The notes: generated by a model not told the origin, from the letters alone. Shown: positions 25,216-34,273, numbered from the stretch's first letter. The stretch: 64,000 bases of DNA from AC-32 sp038236705 (GCA_038236705.1 JBBRZN010000009.1:1-64000); one strand, 5' to 3'. Numbers and translations are program-made.

Positions 25216-25773
25216 CTAGTCGGGGAGCCAGCCCTCGCGGTACCGAGACGGTTCCCGCTTGGGGACGGGCGCGTATGCCTCCTTCGGGTCGGTCGTGTCC
25301 TGCTCGACGCCCGCGCCGTGCCGCTGCGCTGCCTCGTCTGCGGTGTAGCCGCCCCAGTCGGCGCCGACCGAGCGGTCGCGGGCGCCAACCGCGAGCACGA
25401 GGCACGAGGCGTTTCCGGTCCCGACGATCACGTGCCTCGTCTCGGGCGGGCAGTGCACGAAATCCCATTGCCGCAGCGGGCGCTCCTCGCCCTCGACGAT
25501 CAGCAGCGCCTCGCCGGCGAGCACGAGGAAGGCCTCCTCGTCGTTCTCGAAGTGGTACATCGCCATCGGCTCGCCCGGTTCGAGCCGCTGAACGTTGATC
25601 CCGAGCTTCCAGAAGGAATTTTCGTCCCCCTCGAAGGTCTCGAAGCTGCAGGAGACCCCGCGACCTTCGCCGCGGTCGACCCACCGCGCGTCACGCACGT
25701 TGAGGACGAGCCACCCGTCCCCCGAGGGAACGAGCCCGTGCTCGGTCTGTTCGAGCGGCGCTTCAGGAGCCAT
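25216..25773 (-). CDS. cupin domain protein
   Basis: 185 residues from ATG 25773; the longer open frame upstream overlaps the methyltransferase out of frame. The cupin barrel shows PMAMYHFENDEEAFLVLAGE, LRQWDFVHCPPETRHVIVGT, i.e. the two metal-binding motifs with the His/Glu set partly changed (YHFENDEEAF instead of H-x-H). The last ~45 residues are a charged tail (YTADEAAQRHGAGVEQD). It may be an enzyme or a ligand-binding protein; no substrate is evident. Confidence 0.8.
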   Translation of the reverse strand: MAPEAPLEQTEHGLVPSGDGWLVLNVRDARWVDRGEGRGVSCSFETFEGDENSFWKLGINVQRLEPGEPMAMYHFENDEEAFLVLAGEALLIVEGEERPLRQWDFVHCPPETRHVIVGTGNASCLVLAVGARDRSVGADWGGYTADEAAQRHGAGVEQDTTDPKEAYAPVPKREPSRYREGWLPD

Positions 25774-25795
25774 AGTTGGATCCTGCCAGAGGCCC

Positions 25796-26554
25796 CTACA
25801 CGAGGCCCCGCGCTGCCCAGGCCTGGGCCGGGGGTACGAACGGGTCTGCCGGCAGCAGCTCGCGGCAGAGCTCGCGCAGCTGGGCTTGCCGCTCCGCGTC
25901 GAGACCGGCCGCATAGGAGCCGGCCAAGCCCACGCCGAGCTCGAACGGCTCCCACCACTCCTCGAAGCTCTGATGCTCGACGCTGACCGAGAGAACGCTC
26001 TCCTCGATCTCGCGCAGCCCGGCCGCCTGGAATAGCTCCCCGAGGTGGCCCTCACGGGCACCTGCAAGCTCCGACTCGTCCTCCGCGCCGGGATCGAGCT
26101 GCCGCGCCGCCTCCCAGAACACGCTGAGCGGTCCCTTCCCGCCCGCGTGATCCCAGACGCACGCTGCCACGACACCGCCCTCGCGCGTCACGCGCGCCAG
26201 CTCGCGAAGCCCCGCGACGGGGTCTGTCATGAAGTGAACGACGAGTTGCGCCAAGGCTGCGTCGAACGCCCCGTCCTCGAACGGCAGCTCCTCCGCAGCC
26301 GCGCGTTGCACGCTCACGCCGGGGTGGCGCTCCCGAGCCGCCGCGACGAAGGGCGCCGAAGGATCCACCGCCGACACGGCGGCCGGCCCGAGCCTGCTGA
26401 CCAGCTCGGCCGTGAGCGCGCCCGGGCCGCAGCCGACGTCGAGCACACGCTGACCCGCGCCCACCGACGCGAAGTCGGCGAGCTGGGGCGCGAGCGGCAC
26501 CGAGTACCTCCCCATGAACCGGTCGTACGCGTCGGGCGGAACGGCGAAGCTCAT
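25796..26554 (-). CDS. class-I SAM-dependent methyltransferase
   Basis: 252 residues. Motif I is VLDVGCGPGALTAELVSRLG, with the acidic loop AVDPS, motif II-like AEELPFEDGAFDAALAQLVV, and post-motif ELARVTREGGVVAACVWDHA. This is the generic Ubi/Menaquinone-type small-molecule methyltransferase fold. It lies upstream of the cupin gene on the same strand with 22 bp between them. Confidence 0.9.
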   Translation of the reverse strand: MSFAVPPDAYDRFMGRYSVPLAPQLADFASVGAGQRVLDVGCGPGALTAELVSRLGPAAVSAVDPSAPFVAAARERHPGVSVQRAAAEELPFEDGAFDAALAQLVVHFMTDPVAGLRELARVTREGGVVAACVWDHAGGKGPLSVFWEAARQLDPGAEDESELAGAREGHLGELFQAAGLREIEESVLSVSVEHQSFEEWWEPFELGVGLAGSYAAGLDAERQAQLRELCRELLPADPFVPPAQAWAARGLV

Positions 26555-26598
26555 CGGCGGAATCTACGTTGTCCCCGACGGTGGCTTAGGGTTGACCC

Positions 26599-27156
26599 AT
26601 GCTCTGGGCGATCGTTCTCGGCGTGATCGTTGTCCTGCTGCTGATCGTCGTCGTGGCGATGTACAACAGGCTCGTTCGGCTGCGCAACCGCGCGGAGAAC
26701 AGCTGGGCCCAGGTCGACGTCCAGCTCCGCCGGCGTTACGACCTGATTCCAAATCTCGTCGAGGCCGTCAAGGGGTACGCCGCCCATGAGCGCTCGACCT
26801 TCGACGAGGTCACCCAGGCGCGCACGGCGGCGCAACAGGCGCAGGGCGTCGAGGACAAGGCGCAGGCCGAGAACGTGCTCACCACAGCGATCGGCCGCCT
26901 CTTCGCGGTCGCCGAGGCCTACCCGCAGCTACGCGCGACCGAGAACTTCCAGCAGCTTCAAGGGCAGCTCGCCGAGACCGAGCAGAACATCGCGATCTCC
27001 CGCCAGGTCTACAACGACACCGTCCTCACCTACGACAACGCGCTCGAGACGGTGCCGACGAACATCGTCGCCGGCATCTTCAGCTTCCACCCGCGAGCCT
27101 ATTTCGAGACGGAGGGCGCCACGCGGGAGGCGCCGTCCGTGCAGTTCTCGACCTGA
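26599..27156 (+). CDS. LemA family protein
   Basis: 185 residues. One N-terminal transmembrane helix (IVLGVIVVLLLIVVVAMYN) is followed by the LemA helical domain: NRAENSWAQVDVQLRRRYDL, IPNLVEAVKGYAAHE, ATENFQQLQGQLAETEQNIA, ISRQVYNDTVLTYDNALETV. LemA proteins are membrane-anchored coiled coils of unknown mechanism and are routinely paired with the DUF2207 protein that follows here by a 4-bp overlap (CTGA at 27153-27156). Confidence 0.95.
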   Translation: MLWAIVLGVIVVLLLIVVVAMYNRLVRLRNRAENSWAQVDVQLRRRYDLIPNLVEAVKGYAAHERSTFDEVTQARTAAQQAQGVEDKAQAENVLTTAIGRLFAVAEAYPQLRATENFQQLQGQLAETEQNIAISRQVYNDTVLTYDNALETVPTNIVAGIFSFHPRAYFETEGATREAPSVQFST

Positions 27157-29039
27157 GGCGGCTCAACCGAGCCCTCCTCGCGCTCGGCGCGGCCACACTG
27201 CTGTGGCCTGCGACGGGAGCGGCGAAGACCTATTCGCTTCCGCTCGCGGACGTGGGCGTGCGGATCCAACCCGACGGATCGCTCCTCGTGCGCGAGCAGA
27301 TCACCTTCGACTTCGACGGGCCCTTCAGCGGCGCCTATCGCGACATCCCCCTCCGCAAGGGCGAGTCGATCGACCATGTCACCGTCAGCGAAGGAACCAC
27401 GCGTTATCGGCCCGGCGCAAATACGGAGCTCGGTGGCTTCGGCTTGCCGGACACCTTCGGGGTGGAGCGGATCGACAAGGCCATCCGCATCGTCTGGCAC
27501 TACGCCGCGAACACCGAGCGGAGAACGTTCGCCATCGCGTATCGCTTCCGCGGCCTCACCGTCGCCTATGACGACGTCGTCGACGTGAACCTTAACGTCT
27601 GGGGCGACACCTGGCCGGCCGGCCTCGGCCGCTTGACGGCATCAATGCAGCTCCCACAGCCGACGCAGCTTTCGCCCTCCTACCGGGTCTGGGGCAGCCC
27701 GGTGTGGGTGCATGGCACCGTTACGCGCCGCCCCCAACGCGCGCTCCTGCAAGCAGAGCCCGTTCCCGCCAAGCAGTTCGTCGAGATGCGCGTGGTCTTC
27801 CCGCGGAGCCTGCTCACCTCGACAACCGGGGCGCAGGTCCGCCACGGGAACGGCCGGCAGAAGATCGCCGCCGAGGAGCTCGGCTCGCAACGCGCCTATG
27901 AGCACGACCGCGAGCGCATCGACGATGCGAAGCAGCACCTCGGGCGAACGGCGCTGTACCTGCTCCTGCTCGGGCAGGGGCCGGCTCTCGCGCTGATGCT
28001 GGTCGTCTGGCTCGCCTACGGCCGCGAGCGCAGGACGGGCTACGACCGCGAGTACGAACAGGGGCCGCCGACCGAGACCGAGCCCGCCCTCGTGCCGCCG
28101 CTCCTGCGCCAGGAGAAGACGCCCGGCTCGAACGAGTTCACCGCCACGCTCTTCGACCTGATTCGTCGCGGCCGGTACAAGGCGACCCCGGTCACGACCG
28201 AACGCAAGATCTGGGGCGGCGTGCGCCACCAGGAGGTGGCCGACCTCCAGCTCACCGCCGGCGACAAGAGCGTCGCGCTCACCGCCTTCGAGGAGCCGGT
28301 GGCCGAGGTGGTCGACTCGGTCGTCGGCGACGAGGGAGCACGCCTGACCGAGTTCCGCGACAAGATCGAGAGCAGCCGCGCGACGAACAGCAAGCGCTTC
28401 ACGAAGTTCAAGGAGAACGTAACGTCGGCGATCGATGCGCGCGGCTGGTACCTCAATGACGGCGTGCGCCTGCTCGGGCTCGGCATCCTCGCGTTCGTCG
28501 TCACGGCCATCGTGCTCCTCTGGCTGGCCATCCACGGCTTCCGCTCGGCCGCGCCCCGCTGGAGCGACGTCGTCATGGTCGCGCTCGGCGTCTGCGCAGC
28601 GGCCAACGCAGTCACGCTGATCGCCGCGGGGACGAGAACGCGACTCTGGCGCCGCCGAACCCAAGCCGCCCAGGTCGAGGCCGAACGCTGGGAGGCGTTC
28701 CGGCGCTACCTGACGGATTTCCCGCGCCTGCAGGAAGCCCCTCCGGCCACCCTCGAGCTCTGGGAGCGCTTCCTCGTCTACGGGATCGCGTTCGGGATCG
28801 CCGAGCGCGTCCTCCAGGGCGCGCACCTCCATATGCCCGAAGCACTGCACGACCAGAGCACCCTCTACTGGATCACGCCCAGCGGCGATCTCGGTTCGGG
28901 CCCGACCGCGCTTGCGATCGGCGACCTGTCATCCGGCTTCGGCTCGGCCCTCGCGCCGCCGGCCTCGTCCGGCTCCGGCGGCGGCTTCTCGGGCGGCGGC
29001 GGAGGAGGAGGCGGCGGTGGCGGAGGAGGTGCCTGGTAG
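27153..29039 (+). CDS. DUF2207 membrane protein, probably CTG-initiated
   Basis: 628 residues if started at CTG 27153, which overlaps the LemA TGA. The first canonical start (GTG 27252) would remove the signal peptide RRLNRALLALGAATLLWPAT. The N-terminal DUF2207 domain is extracytoplasmic (RIQPDGSLLVREQITFDFDG, AYRDIPLRKGE). A first membrane segment near LYLLLLGQGPALALMLVVWL is followed by a cytoplasmic region, two more helices (LGILAFVVTAIVLLWLAIHG) and a glycine-rich tail GGGFSGGGGG. The LemA/DUF2207 pair is widespread; its function is not established. Confidence 0.9.
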   Translation: MRRLNRALLALGAATLLWPATGAAKTYSLPLADVGVRIQPDGSLLVREQITFDFDGPFSGAYRDIPLRKGESIDHVTVSEGTTRYRPGANTELGGFGLPDTFGVERIDKAIRIVWHYAANTERRTFAIAYRFRGLTVAYDDVVDVNLNVWGDTWPAGLGRLTASMQLPQPTQLSPSYRVWGSPVWVHGTVTRRPQRALLQAEPVPAKQFVEMRVVFPRSLLTSTTGAQVRHGNGRQKIAAEELGSQRAYEHDRERIDDAKQHLGRTALYLLLLGQGPALALMLVVWLAYGRERRTGYDREYEQGPPTETEPALVPPLLRQEKTPGSNEFTATLFDLIRRGRYKATPVTTERKIWGGVRHQEVADLQLTAGDKSVALTAFEEPVAEVVDSVVGDEGARLTEFRDKIESSRATNSKRFTKFKENVTSAIDARGWYLNDGVRLLGLGILAFVVTAIVLLWLAIHGFRSAAPRWSDVVMVALGVCAAANAVTLIAAGTRTRLWRRRTQAAQVEAERWEAFRRYLTDFPRLQEAPPATLELWERFLVYGIAFGIAERVLQGAHLHMPEALHDQSTLYWITPSGDLGSGPTALAIGDLSSGFGSALAPPASSGSGGGFSGGGGGGGGGGGGGAW

Positions 29040-29051
29040 TAAGGTCCGCGC

Positions 29052-29477
29052 ATGTCCCTCGACGAGAACAAAGAGCTGATCCGCCGCTACGTCCAGGCGA
29101 TCGACGACAACCAGACGAGCGACTGGAGCATCCTCGACGAGTACATCGCGGAGGACTTCGTGGCGCACAATCCTCCGATTCCCGGGGTCAGCCTCGACCG
29201 CGAGGGAATGAAGCAGGCGGCAGAGATCTTTCGGATCGCCACTCCAGGTCGCCATGAGATCGGGCTGCAGGTCGCGGAGGGCGATCTCATCGTGAGCCAG
29301 GTCCTGGGTCGCGGCGTGCACGCAGGCGAGCTGCTCGGCATCCCCGCGACGAACAAGGAGGTCGAGACCGAGGGCATCGCGATCCACCGCGTGCGCGACG
29401 GCAAGATCGTCGAGTACTGGTCGGTCACCGACATCGCGCGCGTGCTGCAGCAGATCGGCGTGCTGCCCGGGCCCTAG
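29052..29477 (+). CDS. SnoaL/ester-cyclase-like protein
   Basis: 141 residues with the NTF2-like cone fold signatures: NKELIRRYVQAIDDNQTSDW, EYIAEDFVAHNPPIPGVS, and EGIAIHRVRDGKIVEYWSVT followed by the ending DIARVLQQIGVLPG. SnoaL-like proteins act as cyclases or bind small hydrophobic ligands, but many have unknown roles. No partner gene points to a substrate. Confidence 0.85.
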   Translation: MSLDENKELIRRYVQAIDDNQTSDWSILDEYIAEDFVAHNPPIPGVSLDREGMKQAAEIFRIATPGRHEIGLQVAEGDLIVSQVLGRGVHAGELLGIPATNKEVETEGIAIHRVRDGKIVEYWSVTDIARVLQQIGVLPGP

Positions 29478-29555
29478 CGCCCGCGCCGATGAGTTCTTCC
29501 CGGGCTGCTGTCTAACGGGAAAAGAAGCGGCGCTAACCAGAGAGAGGACGGCGAC

Positions 29556-30029
29556 ATGCAGCACATCACTCCATGCCTGTGGTTCGACACCGAGGGGGAA
29601 GAGGCGGCGAACTTCTACACGTCGATCTTCCCGAACTCGAAGATCGGGCACATCGCGCGCTACGGCTCGGCCGGCCCCCGGCCGGAGGGCACGGTCATGA
29701 CCGTGAGCTTCGAGCTGGACGGGCAGGAGTTCCTTGCGCTGAACGGCGGGCCCCAGTTCGAGTTCAGCGAGGCGATCTCGTTCCAGGTGAGCTGCAAGGA
29801 CCAGGAAGAGGTCGACAAGTACTGGAGCGAGCTCTCCGAAGGCGGCGAAGAAGGCCCGTGCGGGTGGCTGAAGGACAAGTTCGGCCTGTCGTGGCAGATC
29901 GTCCCGACCGCCCTGCCCGAGCTGCTCTCGAATCCGGACAAGGAGAAGGCGCAGCGGGTGATGGCGGCGATGCTCGAGATGAAGAAGATCCAGATCGACG
30001 AGCTCGAGCGAGCCGCCGCGGAGGCGTAA
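29556..30029 (+). CDS. VOC family protein (PhnB/3-demethylubiquinone-methyltransferase-like)
   Basis: 157 residues. The PhnB-like subgroup signature ITPCLWFDTEGEEAANFYTS is present, along with TVMTVSFELDGQEFLALNGG, a middle block with FSEAISFQVSCKDQEEVDKY, and CGWLKDKFGLSWQIVPTALP. Members fold as betaalphabetabetabeta modules, and most have no proven reaction. It is followed by the DHFR-like gene after 15 bp, so the two may be co-transcribed. Confidence 0.9.
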   Translation: MQHITPCLWFDTEGEEAANFYTSIFPNSKIGHIARYGSAGPRPEGTVMTVSFELDGQEFLALNGGPQFEFSEAISFQVSCKDQEEVDKYWSELSEGGEEGPCGWLKDKFGLSWQIVPTALPELLSNPDKEKAQRVMAAMLEMKKIQIDELERAAAEA

Positions 30030-30044
30030 CCTCGGCAGGAGCCT

Positions 30045-30605
30045 ATGGCCAAGCTGATCTACTCGGTGATCACGTCCCTCGACGGCTACGTGGCGGACGA
30101 AGACGGCAAGTTCGACTGGGCCGAGCCGGACGAGGAGGTGCACTCGTTCGTCAACGACCTCGAGCGGCCGATCGGCACCTATCTCTACGGGCGCCGGTTG
30201 TACGAGGTGATGGTCGCTTGGGAGAGCATGGACTCCGGCCCGGGCAAGCCGGCCTTCGTGCAGGACTACGCGGAGATCTGGCAGGCGGCCGACAAGATCG
30301 TCTACTCCATGACGCTGGAGACGGTCTCCAGCGCCAAGACGCGGATCGAGCGGGACTTCGACCCTGATGCGGTTCGGGAGATGAAGTCGTCAGCAGAACG
30401 TGACCTCTCGGTGGGCGGTCCCCATCTCGCCACCCAGGCGATCGAGGAAGGGCTGGTCGACGAGTGCCATCTTTTCGTCGTGCCCACGGTGGTGGGCACG
30501 GGCAAACCCGCCTTTCCGGTCGGCGACCACCTGCGGCTCGAACAGCTGGACGAACACCGTTTCGGGAACGGTGTCGTTCATCTTCACTACCGCACCAGGA
30601 CGTAA
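30045..30605 (+). CDS. dihydrofolate-reductase-fold (RibD_C) family protein
   Basis: 186 residues. Opens LIYSVITSLDGYVADEDGKF, with DRDFD-like acidic loops and the NADPH-site block DLSVGGPHLATQAIEEGLVD then ECHLFVVPTVVGTGKPAFPV. This RibD C-terminal/DHFR-like fold is found in many orphan reductases. The active-site residues differ from those of folate DHFRs, so folate reduction should not be assumed. Confidence 0.9.
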   Translation: MAKLIYSVITSLDGYVADEDGKFDWAEPDEEVHSFVNDLERPIGTYLYGRRLYEVMVAWESMDSGPGKPAFVQDYAEIWQAADKIVYSMTLETVSSAKTRIERDFDPDAVREMKSSAERDLSVGGPHLATQAIEEGLVDECHLFVVPTVVGTGKPAFPVGDHLRLEQLDEHRFGNGVVHLHYRTRT

Positions 30606-30625
30606 AGGAGCCCGACGTTCAGCCG

Positions 30626-31183
30626 TTGGACCCGAGTGCCGTCGTGCTTGTCGAAGGGACCAGCGACCAGGTCGCGCTGGAAACGCTCGCCGAGCGGCGG
30701 GGCCGGAATCTCGCCGCCGAGCAGGTCTCCATCGTGCCGATCGGGGGAGCGCAGGCGATCGGAGGCTTCCTCAAGCGCTTCGGCCCTCAGGGGCTAGACA
30801 TCAGGCTGGCGGGCCTCTGCGACGCCGGCGAGGAGCGCGATTTCCGCCGCGGCCTCGAGCGCGCCGGCCTCGGCTCCGACCTCACTCGCGCCGAGATGGA
30901 GGCGTTGGGCTTCTACGTCTGCGTCGTAGACCTGGAGGACGAGCTGATCCGCGCTCTCGGCGCCGGCGCCGTTGAACAGATCGCCGACGCCGAGGGCGAC
31001 CTCGGAGCGTTCCGCACGCTCCAGAAGCAACCTGCCTGGCGAGGACGCCCCACGGAGGAGCAGCTACGGCGCTGGATGGGCAGCGGCGGCAGACGGAAGA
31101 TCCGCTACGCGCGCTTGCTCGTCGATGCGCTCGATCTAAGCGAGATGCCCCGACCGCTCGACCTGGTGCTCACCAATGTCTGA
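30626..31183 (+). CDS. stand-alone TOPRIM domain protein (OLD/RNase M5-like)
   Basis: 185 residues from TTG 30626, with AAAGGAG at 30604-30610 (long spacing). The TOPRIM core is VVLVEGTSDQVALETLAERR with the Glu in VEGT, followed by the acidic turn GLCDAGEERDFRRGLE. A C-terminal helical part contains MGSGGRRKIRYARLLVDALD. It resembles the C-terminal TOPRIM of OLD-family nucleases without an ATPase domain. It may cut or bind nucleic acid; the function is not known. Confidence 0.7.
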   Translation: MDPSAVVLVEGTSDQVALETLAERRGRNLAAEQVSIVPIGGAQAIGGFLKRFGPQGLDIRLAGLCDAGEERDFRRGLERAGLGSDLTRAEMEALGFYVCVVDLEDELIRALGAGAVEQIADAEGDLGAFRTLQKQPAWRGRPTEEQLRRWMGSGGRRKIRYARLLVDALDLSEMPRPLDLVLTNV

Positions 31184-31200
31184 GCCGCGGGTACTGTCTC

Positions 31201-31359
31201 TCAGAGCTTCTTCGCGGCGTCCCCGAGCTTCTTGCCGCTCTTCTTGACGTCGCCCTTCATCTGCTCCCGCCGGCCCTTGGCCGCGAGGTCGGGATCGTTC
31301 TTCGCCTTGCCGACGGCTTCCTTGGTCTTCCCTGATGCGCGATCTTTCTTGTCTCCCAC
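31201..31359 (-). CDS. CsbD family stress protein
   Basis: 52 residues from GTG 31359, preceded by AAGGAGGG. The sequence GDKKDRASGKTKEAVGKAKN, then KGRREQMKGDVKKSGKKLGD, is the lysine-rich CsbD pattern. Members are small, abundant, sigma-stress-controlled proteins of unknown mechanism. The longer open frame upstream is not family-like. Confidence 0.85.
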   Translation of the reverse strand: MGDKKDRASGKTKEAVGKAKNDPDLAAKGRREQMKGDVKKSGKKLGDAAKKL

Positions 31360-31447
31360 GGGACCCTCCTTGGCGCTTGCTCGCGCCATACCCGCGTCAC
31401 GGCTTCCAAACCGAGATCCGTCGCTCACTGCCTGACATAGTTGCCAC

Positions 31448-31852
31448 GTGACGACCATGGCCGATCTCGACGAGCTGGCGCGGGCCCTGCCGCAAACGAC
31501 GAAAGAGGTCTCCGACGAGGGCAGGCCCGCCTACCGCGTACACGACAAGCTCTTCTGCTGCCAGCGCGGACGCCGGGCCGACGCGCTCGATCCGGTTACC
31601 GGCGAGCGGCTCGACGACGTGCTCATGTTCCGCGTCGCCGACCTCGACGCGAAGGAGCTGCTGCTCGGCGACGACCGCGGCATCTACTTCACGACGCCCC
31701 ATTTCGACGGCTACCCGGCAGTGCTCGTGCGCATTCCGCAGCTCAAGCGCCTCGACCGCGACGAGCTGGGCGACCTGGTGGCTGAGGCGTGGCTCACGCG
31801 AGCGCAGAAGCGGGTAGCCAAGGCCTGGCTGGCCGAGCACTCGGCGGACTAG
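31448..31852 (+). CDS. MmcQ/YjbR family protein
   Basis: 134 residues from GTG 31448 (ATG 31457 is an alternative). The MmcQ/YjbR fold shows ELARALPQTTKEVSDEGRPA, LLGDDRGIYFTTPHFDGYPA, and the tail VAEAWLTRAQKRVAKAWL. It is a small domain of unknown, possibly nucleic-acid-binding, function. A second, different copy of the family lies at 33896-34267. Confidence 0.85.
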   Translation: MTTMADLDELARALPQTTKEVSDEGRPAYRVHDKLFCCQRGRRADALDPVTGERLDDVLMFRVADLDAKELLLGDDRGIYFTTPHFDGYPAVLVRIPQLKRLDRDELGDLVAEAWLTRAQKRVAKAWLAEHSAD

Positions 31853-31860
31853 ACGCAGAA

Positions 31861-31887
31861 GGGGTGGGAAGGTACTCCTCCCCACCC
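31861..31887. terminator. inverted repeat between convergent genes
   Basis: GGGTGGG and CCCACCC arms flank a short spacer between the ends of the YjbR gene (+) and the secreted BNR-type gene (-). Position and symmetry suit a bidirectional terminator, though there is no clear T run. Confidence 0.45.
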
Positions 31888-31900
31888 TCTGCATGCGGCT

Positions 31901-33745
31901 TCAGCCCGTCGTGTAGGACCAGATGTCGGTCTCGCCAAAGCCTGGCGGACAAACGTCAAGCGGGTTCGGCGGGTTACCGGCGTCGTCCTCCGTTCGGAGA
32001 ACCATGCGCCAGTCGTTAATCGGGCCGCAGACCTCGCCGGCACGAGCGTCGTTCCAGACGCCGACGCCATACGCGTTGGTCGCGGCCGCGTAGACGTAGT
32101 CGCCCAGGAACTCGGCCTGCAGATTGTTCTGGCTCGACGCTCGCGGGTCGCCGACCGGGCTTCGATTCAAGGTCGACCACCCAGAGGGCCCGCCCGCGCC
32201 CATCGTCGCGCTCCGGAACACGCCGACCAGGCCACGATCCGTGAAGGTCGTCTCCTGGAACACGGTCGTGTACGCGTTGTAGACCACGTACAGCTTGCTC
32301 CCATCGGGCGAGAGTGCGGGAGCGGTGTAATAGCCGCGGTCGGGGTCGGTCGAGACCTGCTGCGGCCCGCTCCAGCTGAGGACCGGGGCCTGCCCCGGTG
32401 GAACGCGCCCCGGCTGCTCATTCGCAACGGACGAGATTACGTAGACCTTCTCCTGATTCAGAGCCGGGCCGGTGACGTAGTTGTCGACGATCGTGTTCGG
32501 AGCTCCAGCACCCGTCGGCGCTCCGTTGGCGATGTCGATGTTCGGCGAGCCGCTGAGATCGTTGCGCGCCCCGGCGATGCCATCTTCGACACAGCGGCCG
32601 ATGACGGGGTCGATGACGAAGCAGTTGTCCAACAGCCTGGTCACGAGTTGCGGTCGCGTCCAGCTGTTGCCGCCGTCGTACGAGCGCACGAGATAGTGGC
32701 CCGAGGTGCCGGGCGAAGCTGCCTGGAACGTCTGGTACATGACGTAGACGACGCCGTGACTGTTCGTCCTGATCGTGCAGCCCGACTGCCCGAAGTGGAT
32801 CTTCGATGCGGCGGCGGCACTGGTGGCGTGCTTCTGCTGCCACGTCGAGCCTCCATCACGGGACGTGGCGACGACCAACGGTTCCGCTCCAGCCCCGGTG
32901 AACGACCCGTAGCAGACATAAACGTTCCCGAAGAACGGGCTCGACTTCGCGTTGTCTGCCCAGATCTGCTCCTTGTCCGCGAACTGCGTGTTGCTCGCAG
33001 CCTTCGACGCGATCACCGGCGCCTTCCAGATGCTCTGGTCGTTGTAGTTCACCTCGGTGACGTTGTCCGCGCGCGAGACCGCGATACCCTCGACGCCCTT
33101 CACAGGGCCCGCCTCTGCGAAGCCCTGCTCTCGCAGCGCGAGGCCTCGCTCGGGAGCCTCCTCCTCGTCCAGCTCGCGCGGTGTCGCGCCGGACGCGTAG
33201 AGGCCGGCTGGGAAGTTGGAGGTCAAGTTCGCGTAATAGAGACGCGATCCGTTCTCCCACGAGAACTCGCCGTTGTGCAGAATCGGGCCGAAGGCGACTG
33301 CGGGGTCGCCGTCCGAGACAAGGCCACTTTCGTAGTACCACGGGATTGTCCCGATCGGGCCCACTTGGGGCGTGCCGTTCGCCGCGGTCCACCCGGTATA
33401 CGTCGGCTGGACCCAGCTCGCGCCGTTGTTGAAAGAGAATGAGATCCCCGACGTGCCCACACCTGGCGTGAATGGGCACGGTGACTCCTCTGTCGCGAAC
33501 ACGGTCATGCCGCACGGAGCAATGTCGATCTCGTCATTTGCGCCTGCGGCGAGGGTGCTCGGACGCGACGCGTCGATCGCCACCGCCGGCTCGTTCTGCT
33601 TGTTCCGTGGGAACGGGCTCGTCGGGCTGCCGGCGGTCACGCGCGCCTCGGTAGCGGCCGCCGCCGCCACCGCCAAGACCATCGCCACGAGCCCAAGGAC
33701 GGCAACTGTCCAGCCCCGTCGCGCAGAAATCCTCAAGTTCCTCAT
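31901..33745 (-). CDS. secreted sialidase-fold/BNR-repeat protein
   Basis: 614 residues from ATG 33745 (AAGGAGG upstream); the longer frame adds an implausible leader. The signal peptide is WTVAVLGLVAMVLAVAAAAA. Asp-box-like repeats occur as SFNNGASW, SRDGGSTW and SYDGGNSW, the marks of BNR-type beta-propellers. The C-terminus has paired cysteines (EVCGPINDW and DVCPPGFGET). It may be an extracellular glycosidase or carbohydrate-binding protein. The Arg triad and nucleophile of true sialidases cannot be identified, so enzyme activity is unproven. Confidence 0.7.
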   Translation of the reverse strand: MRNLRISARRGWTVAVLGLVAMVLAVAAAAATEARVTAGSPTSPFPRNKQNEPAVAIDASRPSTLAAGANDEIDIAPCGMTVFATEESPCPFTPGVGTSGISFSFNNGASWVQPTYTGWTAANGTPQVGPIGTIPWYYESGLVSDGDPAVAFGPILHNGEFSWENGSRLYYANLTSNFPAGLYASGATPRELDEEEAPERGLALREQGFAEAGPVKGVEGIAVSRADNVTEVNYNDQSIWKAPVIASKAASNTQFADKEQIWADNAKSSPFFGNVYVCYGSFTGAGAEPLVVATSRDGGSTWQQKHATSAAAASKIHFGQSGCTIRTNSHGVVYVMYQTFQAASPGTSGHYLVRSYDGGNSWTRPQLVTRLLDNCFVIDPVIGRCVEDGIAGARNDLSGSPNIDIANGAPTGAGAPNTIVDNYVTGPALNQEKVYVISSVANEQPGRVPPGQAPVLSWSGPQQVSTDPDRGYYTAPALSPDGSKLYVVYNAYTTVFQETTFTDRGLVGVFRSATMGAGGPSGWSTLNRSPVGDPRASSQNNLQAEFLGDYVYAAATNAYGVGVWNDARAGEVCGPINDWRMVLRTEDDAGNPPNPLDVCPPGFGETDIWSYTTG

Positions 33746-33895
33746 CTCGAACCTCCTTCTGCGTACGAACATGCGCGATCGCGACGCACATGGCCGTCGC
33801 CGCAGACTCATAGTTCTTTCTCTCCCCTTATTACTGGTGCGATTCCTTTCACCGCATGGATAGCGGCGCAAACATCCGGCGACAGGCTCGACGGC

Positions 33896-34267
33896 CTAGC
33901 TAGACTCTCTCGCCGATCTCGTCCCCCTCGATGCGGCGTACTCCTCGGCCACGCTCTTCGGCACGCAGAACGCCCAGGCGTCCTCGACGAGCTCGCGCAT
34001 CTCCGCGTCGTCGATGGCGTCGAGGCGGACGTGAGCCCAGTGGTAGCGCATGTCGGACTCGCTCGGCAGCGAGAACTTCTCGGGCTCCGACTCGACGAGC
34101 GCGACCCGCAACTCCTTCGGGAACGCAAAGCCCATCGTCGAGCCGTCGCGTGAGAGCGACAGATAGACGATCCGGCGAATACGGAACTTCACGCGGCCGC
34201 GGACGAGCCCCTCGCTGCTCCGAGGAAGCGTCGACGCGAACGCGCGGACTTCGTCGATGGTCACCAC
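33896..34267 (-). CDS. MmcQ/YjbR family protein
   Basis: 123 residues. The family blocks are EVRAFASTLPRSSEGLVRGR, a hydrophobic central sheet with IRRIVYLSLSRDGSTMGFAF, and MRYHWAHVRLDAIDDAEMRE with VEDAWAFCVPKSVAEEY. It resembles the YjbR-type DNA-binding-like fold; function is unknown. It lies between the BNR gene and the hydrolase-cyclase gene on the same strand. Confidence 0.85.
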   Translation of the reverse strand: MVTIDEVRAFASTLPRSSEGLVRGRVKFRIRRIVYLSLSRDGSTMGFAFPKELRVALVESEPEKFSLPSESDMRYHWAHVRLDAIDDAEMRELVEDAWAFCVPKSVAEEYAASRGTRSARESS

Positions 34268-34273
34268 GCCGAC

